A stretch of DNA of 64,000 bases, from contig NZ_CP093337.1 of NCBI RefSeq assembly GCF_022637395.1, forward strand, positions 728,001-792,000. The letters are read 5' to 3'. The position numbers were made by a program, and so were the translations under genes. This stretch comes from Shinella sp. H4-D48. GTDB taxonomy: Bacteria; Pseudomonadota; Alphaproteobacteria; Rhizobiales; Rhizobiaceae. Shown one piece after another: positions 55,501-63,863 of this stretch (position 1 is the first letter of the stretch; each line of letters opens with the position of its first letter). The notes under the pieces were generated by a model, which made no database searches, was not told the origin of the DNA, and was given only the letters and a program-made list of their open reading frames with translations.

Positions 55501-55528
55501 GATAGGTATGGCGAAACAATGGTTCAAG
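55501..55528 (-). promoter_or_regulatory. RpoH-type promoter of rpoH
   Basis: On the minus strand: CTTGAA (55528-55523), then after a gap CCATACCTATC ending at 55501. This fits sigma-32 patterns (CTTGAA with CCATA/CYTAT at -10). About 115 bp upstream of the rpoH ATG. Confidence 0.5.
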
Positions 55529-55613
55529 ACGCCGCACGCTTCACGGCTGCGTGAAGGCGGCGATGACGGACGGCTTTGCGCACCCTGCTCAAATGGTGAG
55601 CAGGGCCGGGAAA

Positions 55614-56657
55614 TCAAGGGGTATCGGCTTCATCCATACCGCGCAGCGCGTTGATCAGCTGCTCCATGTCTGCAGGCGGCGGCGCTTCGAAATGCATGGT
55701 TTCGCCAGATGTCGGATGCTCGAACTGCAGCATGAAGGCATGCAGCGCCTGCCGGTGGAAACCGTTGACGACGGCACGGGCCTTTTCGGGCAGCAGGTTG
55801 GCCTTGGTGCGGAAGGCCGCTCCATATTCGGGATCGCCGATTAGCGGATGGCCGATATGGGCCATATGCACGCGGATCTGGTGCGTGCGGCCGGTTTCCA
55901 GGTGGCATTCGACGAGAGAGGCGAGGCTGGTCGCCGCCTCTGTCTCCATGTAGCGCTCGACCACCGTGTAGTGCGTGATGGCCTCGCGCGCGTCATCGGC
56001 GTCCTCGCGCTTGACGGCGCGCTTGGTGCGGTCGTTGCCTCGGCCGAGCGGAGCGTCGATGGTGCCCTTGAGCTGGCGAGGGCGACCCCAGACGACGGCC
56101 TGATAGGCGCGTTCCAGCGGGCCGGAGCGGCCATGATCGGCGAACTGGTCCGAGAGATGGCGGTGGGCGGCATCGTTCTTGGCGGCGACCATAACGCCGC
56201 TCGTTTCCTTGTCGAGCCGGTGCACGATGCCGGGACGCCGCACGCCGCCGATGCCGGAAAGGCTCGTTCCGCAATGGGCGATCAGCGCATTGACGAGCGT
56301 CCCGGTCCAATTGCCGGCGCCGGGATGCACCACCAGTCCGGCCGGCTTGACCAGCACGATCAGGTCGTCGTCCTCATAGAGCACCTCAAGGGGAATATCC
56401 TCGCCCTTGGGTTCGGGATCGCGCGGGGCGGGAAGCGCCAGCTCCACCACGTCGCCCGGCTGGATCTTGCGCTTCGGCTCCGTCGTGACCTTGCCGTTGA
56501 CGAGTGCTGCGCCTTCCTCGATCAGCGCCTTGATGCGGCTGCGCGAAAAGTCGCCAGCAAGGGTGGCGGCCAGCCACGCATCGATGCGTCCCTCGGCATC
56601 TTCGGGCACGGTCAGGACTTTTCTTGTGGCGTCGGCTTCTTTAAAGGGGTCGGTCAT
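55614..56657 (-). CDS. RluA/RluD-family 23S rRNA pseudouridine synthase
   Basis: 347 residues. N-terminal S4 RNA-binding domain (~20-75, RIDAWLAATLAGDFSRSRIK), then the catalytic domain with the signature HRLDKETSG (146-154), where Asp149 is the nucleophile. RluD modifies 23S helix 69; RluA-type specificity is not certain, so no symbol is given. rpoH lies downstream on the same strand, 235 bp away, with its own promoter between. Confidence 0.93.
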   Translation of the reverse strand: MTDPFKEADATRKVLTVPEDAEGRIDAWLAATLAGDFSRSRIKALIEEGAALVNGKVTTEPKRKIQPGDVVELALPAPRDPEPKGEDIPLEVLYEDDDLIVLVKPAGLVVHPGAGNWTGTLVNALIAHCGTSLSGIGGVRRPGIVHRLDKETSGVMVAAKNDAAHRHLSDQFADHGRSGPLERAYQAVVWGRPRQLKGTIDAPLGRGNDRTKRAVKREDADDAREAITHYTVVERYMETEAATSLASLVECHLETGRTHQIRVHMAHIGHPLIGDPEYGAAFRTKANLLPEKARAVVNGFHRQALHAFMLQFEHPTSGETMHFEAPPPADMEQLINALRGMDEADTP

Positions 56658-56692
56658 CGTTCAATTATACTCATTGCCGGAAGGGCGCCGCC

Positions 56693-57082
56693 ATGTCCAA
56701 CATCGAAAACGACGATCAGGAAGACAAGCCGCTCGACCCGGTCATGGAAAACGTCCGCCGCAAGATGATGCGCCTGCAACTGATCTCCGGCGGCATCATG
56801 TTCCTGATGTTCCTGGCGGTGCTTGCTGCCATTGTCTATAAGATCAACACGCGGGATGGCAAGCCGGAAGCGGTGGCGACGTCAAGCGGCCTGTCCGTTC
56901 CGAGCGATGCGCCGGTCAAGGCGACGGCGGTGCTGCCCGATGGATTTGCGGTGTCGGCCGTATCGCAATCGGGTGGCCAGATTCTCTTCTACGGTGTCAT
57001 GCCGGGCGGCGCGCGCAAGGCGCTGGTGTTCGATATCGCGGCCGGCCGCATCGTCGCCGAGATCGACGTGACGGGCAACTGA
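56693..57082 (+). CDS. Single-span inner membrane protein
   Basis: 129 residues. An acidic N-terminus (SNIENDDQEDKPLDP) precedes one helix (~30-50, LISGGIMFLMFLAVLAAIVY), then a ~75-residue soluble domain that would face the periplasm. A conserved-looking segment is LPDGFAVSAVSQSGGQILFY. No family function is known to me. It precedes the RNA methyltransferase gene by 6 bp, which suggests one transcript. Confidence 0.7.
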   Translation: MSNIENDDQEDKPLDPVMENVRRKMMRLQLISGGIMFLMFLAVLAAIVYKINTRDGKPEAVATSSGLSVPSDAPVKATAVLPDGFAVSAVSQSGGQILFYGVMPGGARKALVFDIAAGRIVAEIDVTGN

Positions 57083-57088
57083 TCCGGT

Positions 57089-57919
57089 ATGGCCGCCGCA
57101 CCGGTCCGCATCGACGATCCGGCTGATCCGCGTATTGCCGGCTTTGTCTCCATCCGCGAGCGTGACCTGACGGGCCGTGAGGGCCTTTTCATCGCGGAGG
57201 GCACGGTGGTGCTACGCATGCTCGGCCAGCCCGCAGCGCTGGCCAACGGTTTTGCCGCCGAGTCGATCCTGCTTCTGGAAAATCGCCTTTCAGGCGTTGC
57301 AGATATCCTGGCTTCATTTCCGGACACCGTGCCGGTCTATGTCGCATCTCAGGTGGTGTTCGATGCCGTCGCGGGCTTCAACATGCATCGCGGTGTGCTT
57401 GCCCTCGGCCGCAAGCCGCCGGTAGAGCGGACGGCCTCCCTCATGGATCGCCTGCCGGAGACGAGCCTGGTGCTTGCCGGTTGTGGCCTCTCCAACCACG
57501 ACAATGTCGGATCGATCTTCCGCAATGCCGCCGCCTTCGGGGCCGACGCCGTGTTTCTCGACGAGACGTCCTGCGACCCGCTTTATCGCAAGGCCATCCG
57601 CGTCTCGGTCGGCTCCGTGCTGAGCGTGCCGTTCTCGCGCGGGTTTGCGGCTCAGGTCATGCTGGAGCGGCTTGCGGCGGCAGGTTTCGAGATCTGGGGG
57701 CTTTCGCCGCGCGGTGCGGTGTCCGTGTCGGCCATTCCGGCGGCGCGACGTATTGCGCTGGTGCTGGGCACCGAGGGGGAGGGGTTGCCGGCCAGTATCC
57801 TCTCGTCCTTCCGCACGGCCCGCATTCCCCAGCGGCCGGGCCTCGACAGCCTGAATGTCGCGACGGCCAGCGGCATCGCACTTTACCAGATTGCTCTTGC
57901 TATGGGGCGTGTCGGCTAA
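57089..57919 (+). CDS. TrmH/SpoU family RNA 2'-O-methyltransferase
   Basis: 276 residues. The N-terminal substrate-binding domain is RIDDPADPRIAGF to ~100; the C-terminal SPOUT knot has NHDNVGSIFRNAAAFGADAV (motif 1), IALVLGTEGEGLPA (motif 2) and SLNVATASGIALYQIAL (motif 3). It methylates 2'-OH of a tRNA or rRNA nucleotide; the exact target is not readable. Confidence 0.92.
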   Translation: MAAAPVRIDDPADPRIAGFVSIRERDLTGREGLFIAEGTVVLRMLGQPAALANGFAAESILLLENRLSGVADILASFPDTVPVYVASQVVFDAVAGFNMHRGVLALGRKPPVERTASLMDRLPETSLVLAGCGLSNHDNVGSIFRNAAAFGADAVFLDETSCDPLYRKAIRVSVGSVLSVPFSRGFAAQVMLERLAAAGFEIWGLSPRGAVSVSAIPAARRIALVLGTEGEGLPASILSSFRTARIPQRPGLDSLNVATASGIALYQIALAMGRVG

Positions 57920-57927
57920 GGGGCCGA

Positions 57928-59079
57928 TCAGCCCTCGTCGCTGCCAAGCCGTTCGCGGACCCGGCCTGCCAGGCTTCTATCGTCGCCTTCAAGCGAAGGG
58001 TCAATCGTTGCGAGCAGGTCGTGGACAGGTGAACTGGCGCCTTCGCGCGCGGCTGTCAGCACGATCATCTTGCTGGCGAGATCCGCCATTTCCTCGCGAA
58101 GCGCCGCGTCGTTGCCGCCGTTGCCGGCAGCCATCAGCCGCTCCGTCAGTGCGGTGCCCTGGTTTCGGACTTCCTCTTCCAGCGTGGCGATATCGACCGG
58201 CGGTGCCGACTTGGCCTTGGTGGGGCGACGCGGCGTGATCCTGTTGGCGGCGATGGTATGGGCAAGCCCCGTGGTGCGCGCGGCCTTGGCCGCTTCCTTG
58301 TTTTCCGCTGTCAGTGTCTTCACCTTGTCTCGAAGGCGATCGATTTCGGCAATACGCCGCTCGATGGCATTGTCCTTGTCGGCGCTGCCGGCAAGCTCGC
58401 GTGTCAGCCGGGTTTCCAGCTGGCGCGAGCGGCCCTCTTCGCGCGACACGCGAAGCTCCAGCGATTTTGCCTTCTCGCCCACCGTCTTAAGGTCGTCGCG
58501 TGCCTTGTCCCGCTCGTCCTTCAGATTTGTGATGCGGCTCTTCAAGGCCTCGATCGTGGTGTCGCGGGTAGCGAGGTCGATTTTCATATTGTCGATATCG
58601 GCTTCGAAATGCGCGATCGTAGCGTTGAGGCGTTCGATATCGGAAAGCCTTGCGCGGATCTCGCGGTCGGCATTGGCAAGGGCGGCGCGCAGTTGCTCGC
58701 TCTTCATCTCCTCACGGCGAAGCGCCGAACGCATGTCGCCGGCCTCGATGTTCATGTCGGCGATCTGCGCGTGCAGCTCGGCATTTTCCGTGCCGACGGC
58801 GGCGGCATCGGCAAGAAGCTTTTCGCTGCGGACCATCTCCTGGGTGCGCTTTTCGCGTTCACGGCGCACATTCTGCGCCAGCCGGGCATTTTCTGCGGCA
58901 AAAGCAGCGCGAGCCATGTCTTTCTGCGCGCGCACTTCCTGCGGGCTGAGCGGCATGGTGGCGCGCATGCGGTCTTCGGTGAACTTTACGACGCGCTTTT
59001 GAACCGCCGGCGCGACAAGGAGGCCGGTCAGCGTGGCGGCGAGGAAGCCGAGCGCGAAGAGAAGGGCATACTCGATCAC
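57928..59079 (-). CDS. Membrane-anchored coiled-coil protein
   Basis: 383 residues. One N-terminal anchor (MIEYALLFALGFLAATLTG, residues 1-25), then a very long coiled coil (~40-290; heptads in EMKSEQLRAALANADREIRA and DKVKTLTAENKEAAKAARTT). It ends in a short Arg/Gly-rich tail. It resembles rod-like structural proteins or spacers; I recognise no family. It converges on the SpoU gene with an 8-bp gap. Confidence 0.75.
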   Translation of the reverse strand: MIEYALLFALGFLAATLTGLLVAPAVQKRVVKFTEDRMRATMPLSPQEVRAQKDMARAAFAAENARLAQNVRREREKRTQEMVRSEKLLADAAAVGTENAELHAQIADMNIEAGDMRSALRREEMKSEQLRAALANADREIRARLSDIERLNATIAHFEADIDNMKIDLATRDTTIEALKSRITNLKDERDKARDDLKTVGEKAKSLELRVSREEGRSRQLETRLTRELAGSADKDNAIERRIAEIDRLRDKVKTLTAENKEAAKAARTTGLAHTIAANRITPRRPTKAKSAPPVDIATLEEEVRNQGTALTERLMAAGNGGNDAALREEMADLASKMIVLTAAREGASSPVHDLLATIDPSLEGDDRSLAGRVRERLGSDEG

Positions 59080-59224
59080 GGATCTACCTAACAGGCGCCA
59101 AACGGAAGCCCGGCGCGGGACCGGGCGACTGCACTATAGCGGTTCACCCGGATTTGCGGGAGGGGCTGTCCCGGCGAAATCAACTTTCGGTTAACCAGAC
59201 GGGCCGGGACAGACTTTCATTCGA

Positions 59225-59803
59225 TCAGAAGGGGTTCCAGGTCGGCTGGCGTGTCAGTTTGAGATAGCCGGCATTGATGCCGATTCGTGCGCCGACGCCG
59301 GTGCGGATCGGCACCAGTACGATATCGCGGTTGACGTTTACCTGCATGCCAACGCCGGCGATGACATAGGCCGAGCCCGAAACACCGCCGAAACGGTCAT
59401 AAAGGGCGTTCACGTCAGGCAGATTGTAGACGAGCATCATCGTCCGGCTGCCCTGGCCGCCCCAGTCGAGGCCAAGGGACGGGCCTTGCCAGAAAACCGG
59501 ATGCTGGCCGGCATTCTTGGTGTTGAGCGTGCCTTCGCCATAGGTCAGGCCGGCAACGAAAGCGCCGGATCCTTCCTGGCCGAGGATGTAGCCGTTGGGC
59601 AGGCCATAGGATTCGAACGCGCGTTCCACCACCTTGGCCAGTCCGCCAGAGGCCTCACCGAAGAAACCGTGTCCAGCATCGATGATTTCCTGCATGCTGT
59701 ACTGATTCGATTGCTGCGCCGCGGCTGGTCCAGCGAGGACGATTGCCACGGCCGCCGCCGTCACGATCCTGAACGCCGCGGTGAGGAGATTTGAACCAAT
59801 CAT
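59225..59803 (-). CDS. eipA: Envelope integrity protein EipA (DUF1134)
   Basis: 192 residues. Signal peptide 1-~29 (ALTAAFRIV-type core AAAVAIVLAGPAAAQQS). The rest matches DUF1134: YSMQEIIDAGHGFFGEASGG, LAKVVERAFESYGLPNGYIL, PVFWQGPSLGLDWGGQGSRT, VPIRTGVGARIGINAGYLKL. In Brucella the DUF1134 protein EipA sits beside chpT, is CtrA-activated and is needed for envelope stress resistance; the same gene order and a near-perfect CtrA site occur here. ATG 59803 is preferred over 59842. Confidence 0.9.
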   Translation of the reverse strand: MIGSNLLTAAFRIVTAAAVAIVLAGPAAAQQSNQYSMQEIIDAGHGFFGEASGGLAKVVERAFESYGLPNGYILGQEGSGAFVAGLTYGEGTLNTKNAGQHPVFWQGPSLGLDWGGQGSRTMMLVYNLPDVNALYDRFGGVSGSAYVIAGVGMQVNVNRDIVLVPIRTGVGARIGINAGYLKLTRQPTWNPF

Positions 59804-59864
59804 ATCCCGTTCGCCTTCCTTTTGTTCTAGGCTCCGTTCCATGCAGCAATTTGATCCGAGGGTA

Positions 59865-59879
59865 TTAACAATCGGTTTA
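59865..59879. promoter_or_regulatory. CtrA-like box between eipA and chpT
   Basis: TTAACAATCGGTTTA: TTAA-N7-TTTA, one mismatch from the CtrA full site, 62 bp upstream of eipA and 145 bp upstream of chpT. Confidence 0.6.
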
Positions 59880-60023
59880 CCAAATGTGGTGTCATTATGG
59901 CTGTCTTTAAATGGAGCACGCCTCGCGCAATTCAGGCGTGCTATGCGTCGCGCGGAATGAATCCGCGTGCGCCTTTAACAAGGCGTCCCGCGATGAATGA
60001 ATGCGTGGATCTGGGAGAATTTT

Positions 60024-60677
60024 ATGGCGAAAAATCCGAACCTTACGCTGACGGGCCCCGATCTGGCAGCGCTTCTTTGCAGCCGTGTCTGCCATGACGT
60101 CATCTCGCCCGTGGGCGCGATCAACAATGGGCTCGAACTGCTCGATGAGGGCGGCGCGGACGCCGAGGCGATGGATCTTATCCGTGCCAGCGCGCTCAAC
60201 GCTTCAGTCCGGCTGAAGTTTGCCCGCCTGGCGTTCGGTGCCTCCGGCTCCGTCGGCGCTTCGATCGATACGGGCGAAGCCGAGAAGGCCGCCCGCGATT
60301 TCGCCGTTGCCGAAAAGAAGACGGAAATCACCTGGACGGGCCCGCGCGCCATTATCCCGAAGAACAAGGTCAAGCTGCTGCTGAACCTGTTTCTCGTGGC
60401 CTACAGCGCTATACCGCGCGGCGGTTCGATCGATATCAGCCTCGAGAACCCTGAGACCGACGCGGTCTTCAAGCTCGTGGCCAAGGGCCGCATGCTGCGC
60501 GTTCCGCCGAAGTTCACGGAACTCCTGTCCGGAACGCCGGGAGAGGCGGTCGATGCGCACTCGATCCAGCCGTATTATACGGTGCTGCTGGCCGACGAGG
60601 CGGGGATGGAACTCGCCGTGGAGCCGCGCGAGGACGAGATCGTGTTCTCCGCCCGCTCGATGGTCGCCCCTGAATGA
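60024..60677 (+). CDS. chpT: Histidine phosphotransferase ChpT
   Basis: 217 residues. The DHp-like helix has the phospho-accepting His24 in LCSRVCHDVISPVGAINNG. A degenerate ATPase-like domain follows (IPKNKVKLLLNLFLVAYSAI, ADEAGMELAVEPRED). ChpT relays phosphate from CckA to CtrA and CpdR. ATG 60024 (MAKNPNLTLTGPDL) is preceded by GGGAGAAT. It lies between eipA and a receiver-domain gene, with ctrA just beyond. Confidence 0.93.
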   Translation: MAKNPNLTLTGPDLAALLCSRVCHDVISPVGAINNGLELLDEGGADAEAMDLIRASALNASVRLKFARLAFGASGSVGASIDTGEAEKAARDFAVAEKKTEITWTGPRAIIPKNKVKLLLNLFLVAYSAIPRGGSIDISLENPETDAVFKLVAKGRMLRVPPKFTELLSGTPGEAVDAHSIQPYYTVLLADEAGMELAVEPREDEIVFSARSMVAPE

Positions 60678-60790
60678 TCCGTGTCGGCGGCTGTGGCGTT
60701 AACCATGGCCGCTAACGCTTTGTTTGCCAGCCGTCGGTAAGCTGCACCTGTATCGTTCCTGCCTGATGGCGGGAGACCTAGGAGCAGATA

Positions 60791-61153
60791 ATGCAGCGGT
60801 TGATGATCGCCGACGGTTCCGATGTCGTCCGGAAGGTCGGCAAGCGTATTCTTTCAGGTTTGGATTTCCTCGTCCTTGAAGCGTCCAGTGCGCTTGAAGC
60901 GCTGGTTCGCTGCGAGGCGGAACTGCCCAACATCCTCATCGTCGATTCCACCATGGATGGCGCGCTCGAGTTGATCGGCAATATCCGCAACCTGCCGCAG
61001 GGCAAGTCCGTGCGTATCTTCTATTGTGTGGTCGAGGCCGATCTGAAGAAGATGATGATGGGCAAACGCGCCGGCGCCGACGACTTCCTTCTCAAGCCCT
61101 TTGATCGCAAGATCCTGACGCAGGTCTTCGGCAGCCTTTCGCTCGCTGCCTGA
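60791..61153 (+). CDS. Divergent single-domain response regulator
   Basis: 120 residues, one receiver domain. The phospho-acceptor Asp52 (NILIVDSTMDGALE) and the conserved Lys102 (FLLKPFDRK) are kept. The acidic pocket is degraded: the usual consecutive acids are replaced by ADGSD (Asp8, Asp11). It is not CpdR by sequence. It sits between chpT (113 bp upstream) and ctrA (convergent), so a role in that phosphorelay is likely but not shown. Confidence 0.8.
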   Translation: MQRLMIADGSDVVRKVGKRILSGLDFLVLEASSALEALVRCEAELPNILIVDSTMDGALELIGNIRNLPQGKSVRIFYCVVEADLKKMMMGKRAGADDFLLKPFDRKILTQVFGSLSLAA

Positions 61154-61183
61154 AATAGAACGCCACAACGACGGACTTCCGCG

Positions 61184-61218
61184 ACGCGGCCGCTCCCCGG
61201 AGCCGGCCGCGTTCTGCT
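61184..61218 (+). terminator. Terminator of receiver-domain gene
   Basis: ACGCGGCCG / CGGCCGCGT 9-bp arms, followed by TCTGCTTTTTGC. Confidence 0.7.
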
Positions 61219-61251
61219 TTTTGCAACATCGGCGGCAATTTGGAATCGCGC

Positions 61252-61282
61252 AAAAGAAAACCCGCCGGCAAGCGGCGGGTTT
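61252..61282 (-). terminator. Rho-independent terminator of ctrA
   Basis: On the minus strand AACCCGCCG-CTTGC-CGGCGGGTT is followed by TTCTTTT, 26 bp past the ctrA stop. Confidence 0.88.
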
Positions 61283-61307
61283 CGAAATACGTGAGCGGGG
61301 AGGGGTA

Positions 61308-62006
61308 TCAGGCGCTTTCGGCGTAGTCGCCATCAGGCTCGCGCAGCACATAGCCGCGGCCCCAGACAGTCTCGATGTAATTGGCGCCGCCGGCGGCGTT
61401 TGCGAGCTTCTTGCGCAGCTTGCAGATGAAGACGTCGATGATCTTCAGTTCCGGCTCGTCCATGCCGCCATAGAGGTGGTTCAGGAACATTTCCTTGGTG
61501 AGCGTCGTGCCCTTGCGCAGCGAGAGCAGCTCGAGCATCTGGTATTCCTTGCCCGTCAGGTGCACGCGCTGGCCGCCGACTTCGACGGTCTTGGCGTCGA
61601 GGTTGACGATAAGCTCGCCCGTCGAGATGACCGACTGGGCATGGCCCTTGGAGCGGCGCACGATGGCGTGGATGCGGGCGACCAGCTCGTCCTTGTGGAA
61701 CGGCTTGGTCATGTAGTCGTCGGCGCCGAAGCCCAGGCCGCGCACCTTGTCCTCGATGCCGGCCATGCCGGAGAGGATGAGGATCGGCGTCTTGACCTTG
61801 GACAGGCGCAACGTGCGAAGAACTTCGTAACCCGACATGTCGGGCAGGTTCAGGTCAAGCAGGATGATGTCGTAATCATACAGCTTGCCCAGATCCACGC
61901 CTTCCTCGCCGAGGTCGGTGGTGTAGACATTAAAGCTTTCGGACTTCAGCATCAGCTCGATGCTCTGCGCTGTCGCGCTATCGTCCTCAATGAGTAGAAC
62001 CCGCAT
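61308..62006 (-). CDS. ctrA: Cell cycle response regulator CtrA
   Basis: 232 residues. Receiver domain 1-120 with phospho-acceptor Asp51 ([16 protein letters not shown]) and Lys104 ([12 protein letters not shown]). The OmpR-type winged helix is at ~130-225 ([46 protein letters not shown]). It is the master regulator of cell cycle, motility and envelope genes. The C-terminus ends ESA rather than the AA degron of Caulobacter. The upstream region is dense in GANTC sites. Confidence 0.98.
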   Translation of the reverse strand: MRVLLIEDDSATAQSIELMLKSESFNVYTTDLGEEGVDLGKLYDYDIILLDLNLPDMSGYEVLRTLRLSKVKTPILILSGMAGIEDKVRGLGFGADDYMTKPFHKDELVARIHAIVRRSKGHAQSVISTGELIVNLDAKTVEVGGQRVHLTGKEYQMLELLSLRKGTTLTKEMFLNHLYGGMDEPELKIIDVFICKLRKKLANAAGGANYIETVWGRGYVLREPDGDYAESA

Positions 62007-62535
62007 ATCTGTCCCCTTTTCCGCCGCTCAAGGTATCCTGGCCCCCTACGCGATACGGATCCAGTCGTTGCCTGATTTGGAGGCTGCCACGAAATGGTTA
62101 ACAAATCCTGATTCACTTTGGCAAGGTGTATCGATCTGTTAATTATTTCGGGCAGTCCCCTGATTTTTCATATGAATCAGAATTGTGACTCTTAACATAC
62201 AAAGTGAAGAAACACAGCTAACCGACTCTTTAGACTCGTCAATGCGGAACATGTCGTTTTTTGCGAACCGCATTTACCGGGCCTTAAACCCTGGTCCCTA
62301 TGATTAACGATGCCCGTAAACGAAAGGTTACCAGCGGTAGGATTTCATTAATCTCGCTGAATTTTTTTTAAGGTCCGGCACTCTGGCCGGTCTACGGGTG
62401 GAATGACGGTGCGCGGCGCGTGGTGATTCACCATGGTCCGTGTGCCGATTTGGAGTGCCGGTGAGCGGTCGGATGTGTTTTTCGGCGATCGTTCACTTCA
62501 ATGCCGGGGTCTCGCTATCCACGGGAGTATTGCGT
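62007..62535. other. Regulatory region upstream of ctrA and fliJ
   Basis: 529 bp, AT-rich by this window's standard. It contains five GANTC sites (62110-62237), many TTAA half-sites (TTAACA at 62098, TTAATT at 62138, TTAACA at 62192, TTAACG at 62303) but no exact TTAA-N7-TTAA box. No ORF is credible. It must hold both divergent promoters. Confidence 0.65.
62110..62237. promoter_or_regulatory. Cluster of five GANTC (CcrM) methylation sites
   Basis: GATTC 62110-62114, GAATC 62174-62178, GACTC 62187-62191, GACTC 62224-62228, GACTC 62233-62237, within 128 bp, starting 104 bp upstream of the ctrA start codon. Confidence 0.65.
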
Positions 62536-62886
62536 ATGAAGTCGCGTGAGAGCCTAGTTCGCCTGAAGGAATTTCAGGTCAAAGACAAAAGACGGCAGCT
62601 GGCCCAGCTTCAGTTGATGATGTCCGAATTCGAACGGATGTCGAAGGAACTGGAAACCCAGATCGCCATCGAAGAGAAGAAATCCGGGATCACCGATCCC
62701 ACTCACTTCGCCTATCCCACCTTTGCCAAGGCAGCACGGCAGCGCTCAGACAACCTCCAGGTCTCCATCCGGGAATTGAAGGTTCAGCAGGACGCCGCCG
62801 AACTTTCGCTGGAAGAGGCGGAAGCGGAGTTCGCCAAGGCGGCGGCGCTCGAAGAGCGCGACAACGCGGTGCGTCTGCGCGCCTGA
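62536..62886 (+). CDS. fliJ: FliJ-like flagellar export chaperone
   Basis: 116 residues, a wholly coiled-coil protein: RESLVRLKEFQVKDKRRQLA, LMMSEFERMSKELETQIAIE, SVLRxLE-like QVSIRELKVQQDAAELSLEE. This fits FliJ, the small coiled-coil partner of the flagellar export ATPase. Pairing with a divergent ctrA is known in alphaproteobacteria. ATG 62536 has GGAG at 8 bp. Sequence divergence of FliJ is high, hence reduced confidence. Confidence 0.72.
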   Translation: MKSRESLVRLKEFQVKDKRRQLAQLQLMMSEFERMSKELETQIAIEEKKSGITDPTHFAYPTFAKAARQRSDNLQVSIRELKVQQDAAELSLEEAEAEFAKAAALEERDNAVRLRA

Positions 62887-62903
62887 GGACAAGACCTCTG
62901 AAG

Positions 62904-62955
62904 ACCCCTCGCGAGTGGCCGCAAGACCGCTCACGAGGGTTCTTGGCGTTTTTCA
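62904..62955 (+). terminator. Possible terminator of fliJ
   Basis: ACCCCTCGCGAGTGG and CCGCTCACGAGGGT form an interrupted stem, with a T run (GTTTTTC) after 10 more bases. Confidence 0.4.
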
Positions 62956-63234
62956 GGCGTTGACAACGTCCGACCACTCCTTGTGGCGGAGCGACTGAGC
63001 CCGGAAGAACGGGCAGAGCGGCATGATCTTCCAGCCGCCCTTTCGGGCTTCCTCGACGGCGTGCGCGGCGAGCGCCTGACCGACGCCTTTGCCGCGCAGC
63101 GCATCGGGGACGCCGGTATGATCGATGATGACGAGCTGCGCCGATGCGCGGGAATAGGTCATTTCCGCTTCATGCCCCTCGACGATGGTGTAGTAGCGGC
63201 CCTTCGAGCCGGTGTCTTCGTGTCGGATGTCCAT
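62953..63234 (-). CDS. GNAT-like N-acetyltransferase (YjdJ type)
   Basis: 93 residues, the short YjdJ/Gtn-type acetyltransferase domain: YYTIVEGHEAEMTYSRASAQ, LVIIDHTGVPDALRGKGVGQ (with RGKGVGQAL for acetyl-CoA binding) and KIMPLCPFFRAQSLRHKEW. The short length is normal for this group. Substrate unknown. It converges on fliJ and is divergent from the PqiA-like gene. Confidence 0.85.
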   Translation of the reverse strand: MDIRHEDTGSKGRYYTIVEGHEAEMTYSRASAQLVIIDHTGVPDALRGKGVGQALAAHAVEEARKGGWKIMPLCPFFRAQSLRHKEWSDVVNA

Positions 63235-63376
63235 GATGATGCCCTCGCTTTTTTTGCGTTGGCACCATCCTTTCCTCTTCCGGGCAAGACGGCAAGCTTC
63301 GCTGCGGTGAACAGTTCGTGCTGCATCCGGATGCGGCGGGTGTTATCGAAGGCAAATCGAAAACGCGAAACCGCCC

Positions 63377-63826
63377 ATGATTCTCGTCGTGCCTGTTCTC
63401 CTGGTTCTCTCAGCGATGTCGCTCGCGCTCGGCCTCGTCCTGCCCCTCGTGCATTTCAAGAAGCTCTACTTCTTCAACGAAACACCGTCGCTGATCGACA
63501 TCGTCGTTTCTCTGTGGGGGCAGGGGAGTGGTGGCCTGGCGGTGCTGATCGCCCTGTTTTCCATCTTCTTTCCGGTGGTAAAACTGTGTGCGATCGCGCT
63601 GGAAGCGACGGCTCCCGCCTTCGCCAGCGGCAAGGCGACCTGGCTTTCGCGTCTGCTGCCGGTGCTCGGAAAATGGTCGATGATGGATGTCATGCTGGTG
63701 GCGCTGGTCATCGTCGCGGCGAAGACGAGCGGCATGGCCTCGGCGTTCACGCAGCCGGGCCTGTGGTTCTATGCGGCTTCCGCCATTATTCCAGGCATTC
63801 TGCAAATGACGTTGCGGCCGCATTGA
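63377..63826 (+). CDS. Paraquat-inducible protein A-like membrane protein
   Basis: 149 residues, four predicted helices (VVPVLLVLSAMSLALGLVLP at the N-terminus). The HFKKLYFFNETPSLIDIVV segment and SRLLPVLGKWSMMDVMLVAL are hallmarks of the PqiA family (single-repeat form). PqiA partners PqiB in lipid transport; no pqiB is adjacent. Function here is inferred from family only. It converges on sciP. Confidence 0.85.
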   Translation: MILVVPVLLVLSAMSLALGLVLPLVHFKKLYFFNETPSLIDIVVSLWGQGSGGLAVLIALFSIFFPVVKLCAIALEATAPAFASGKATWLSRLLPVLGKWSMMDVMLVALVIVAAKTSGMASAFTQPGLWFYAASAIIPGILQMTLRPH

Positions 63827-63863
63827 GCGGCCGCTGGTCGGTCTTGACGAATGATGGGATCGC

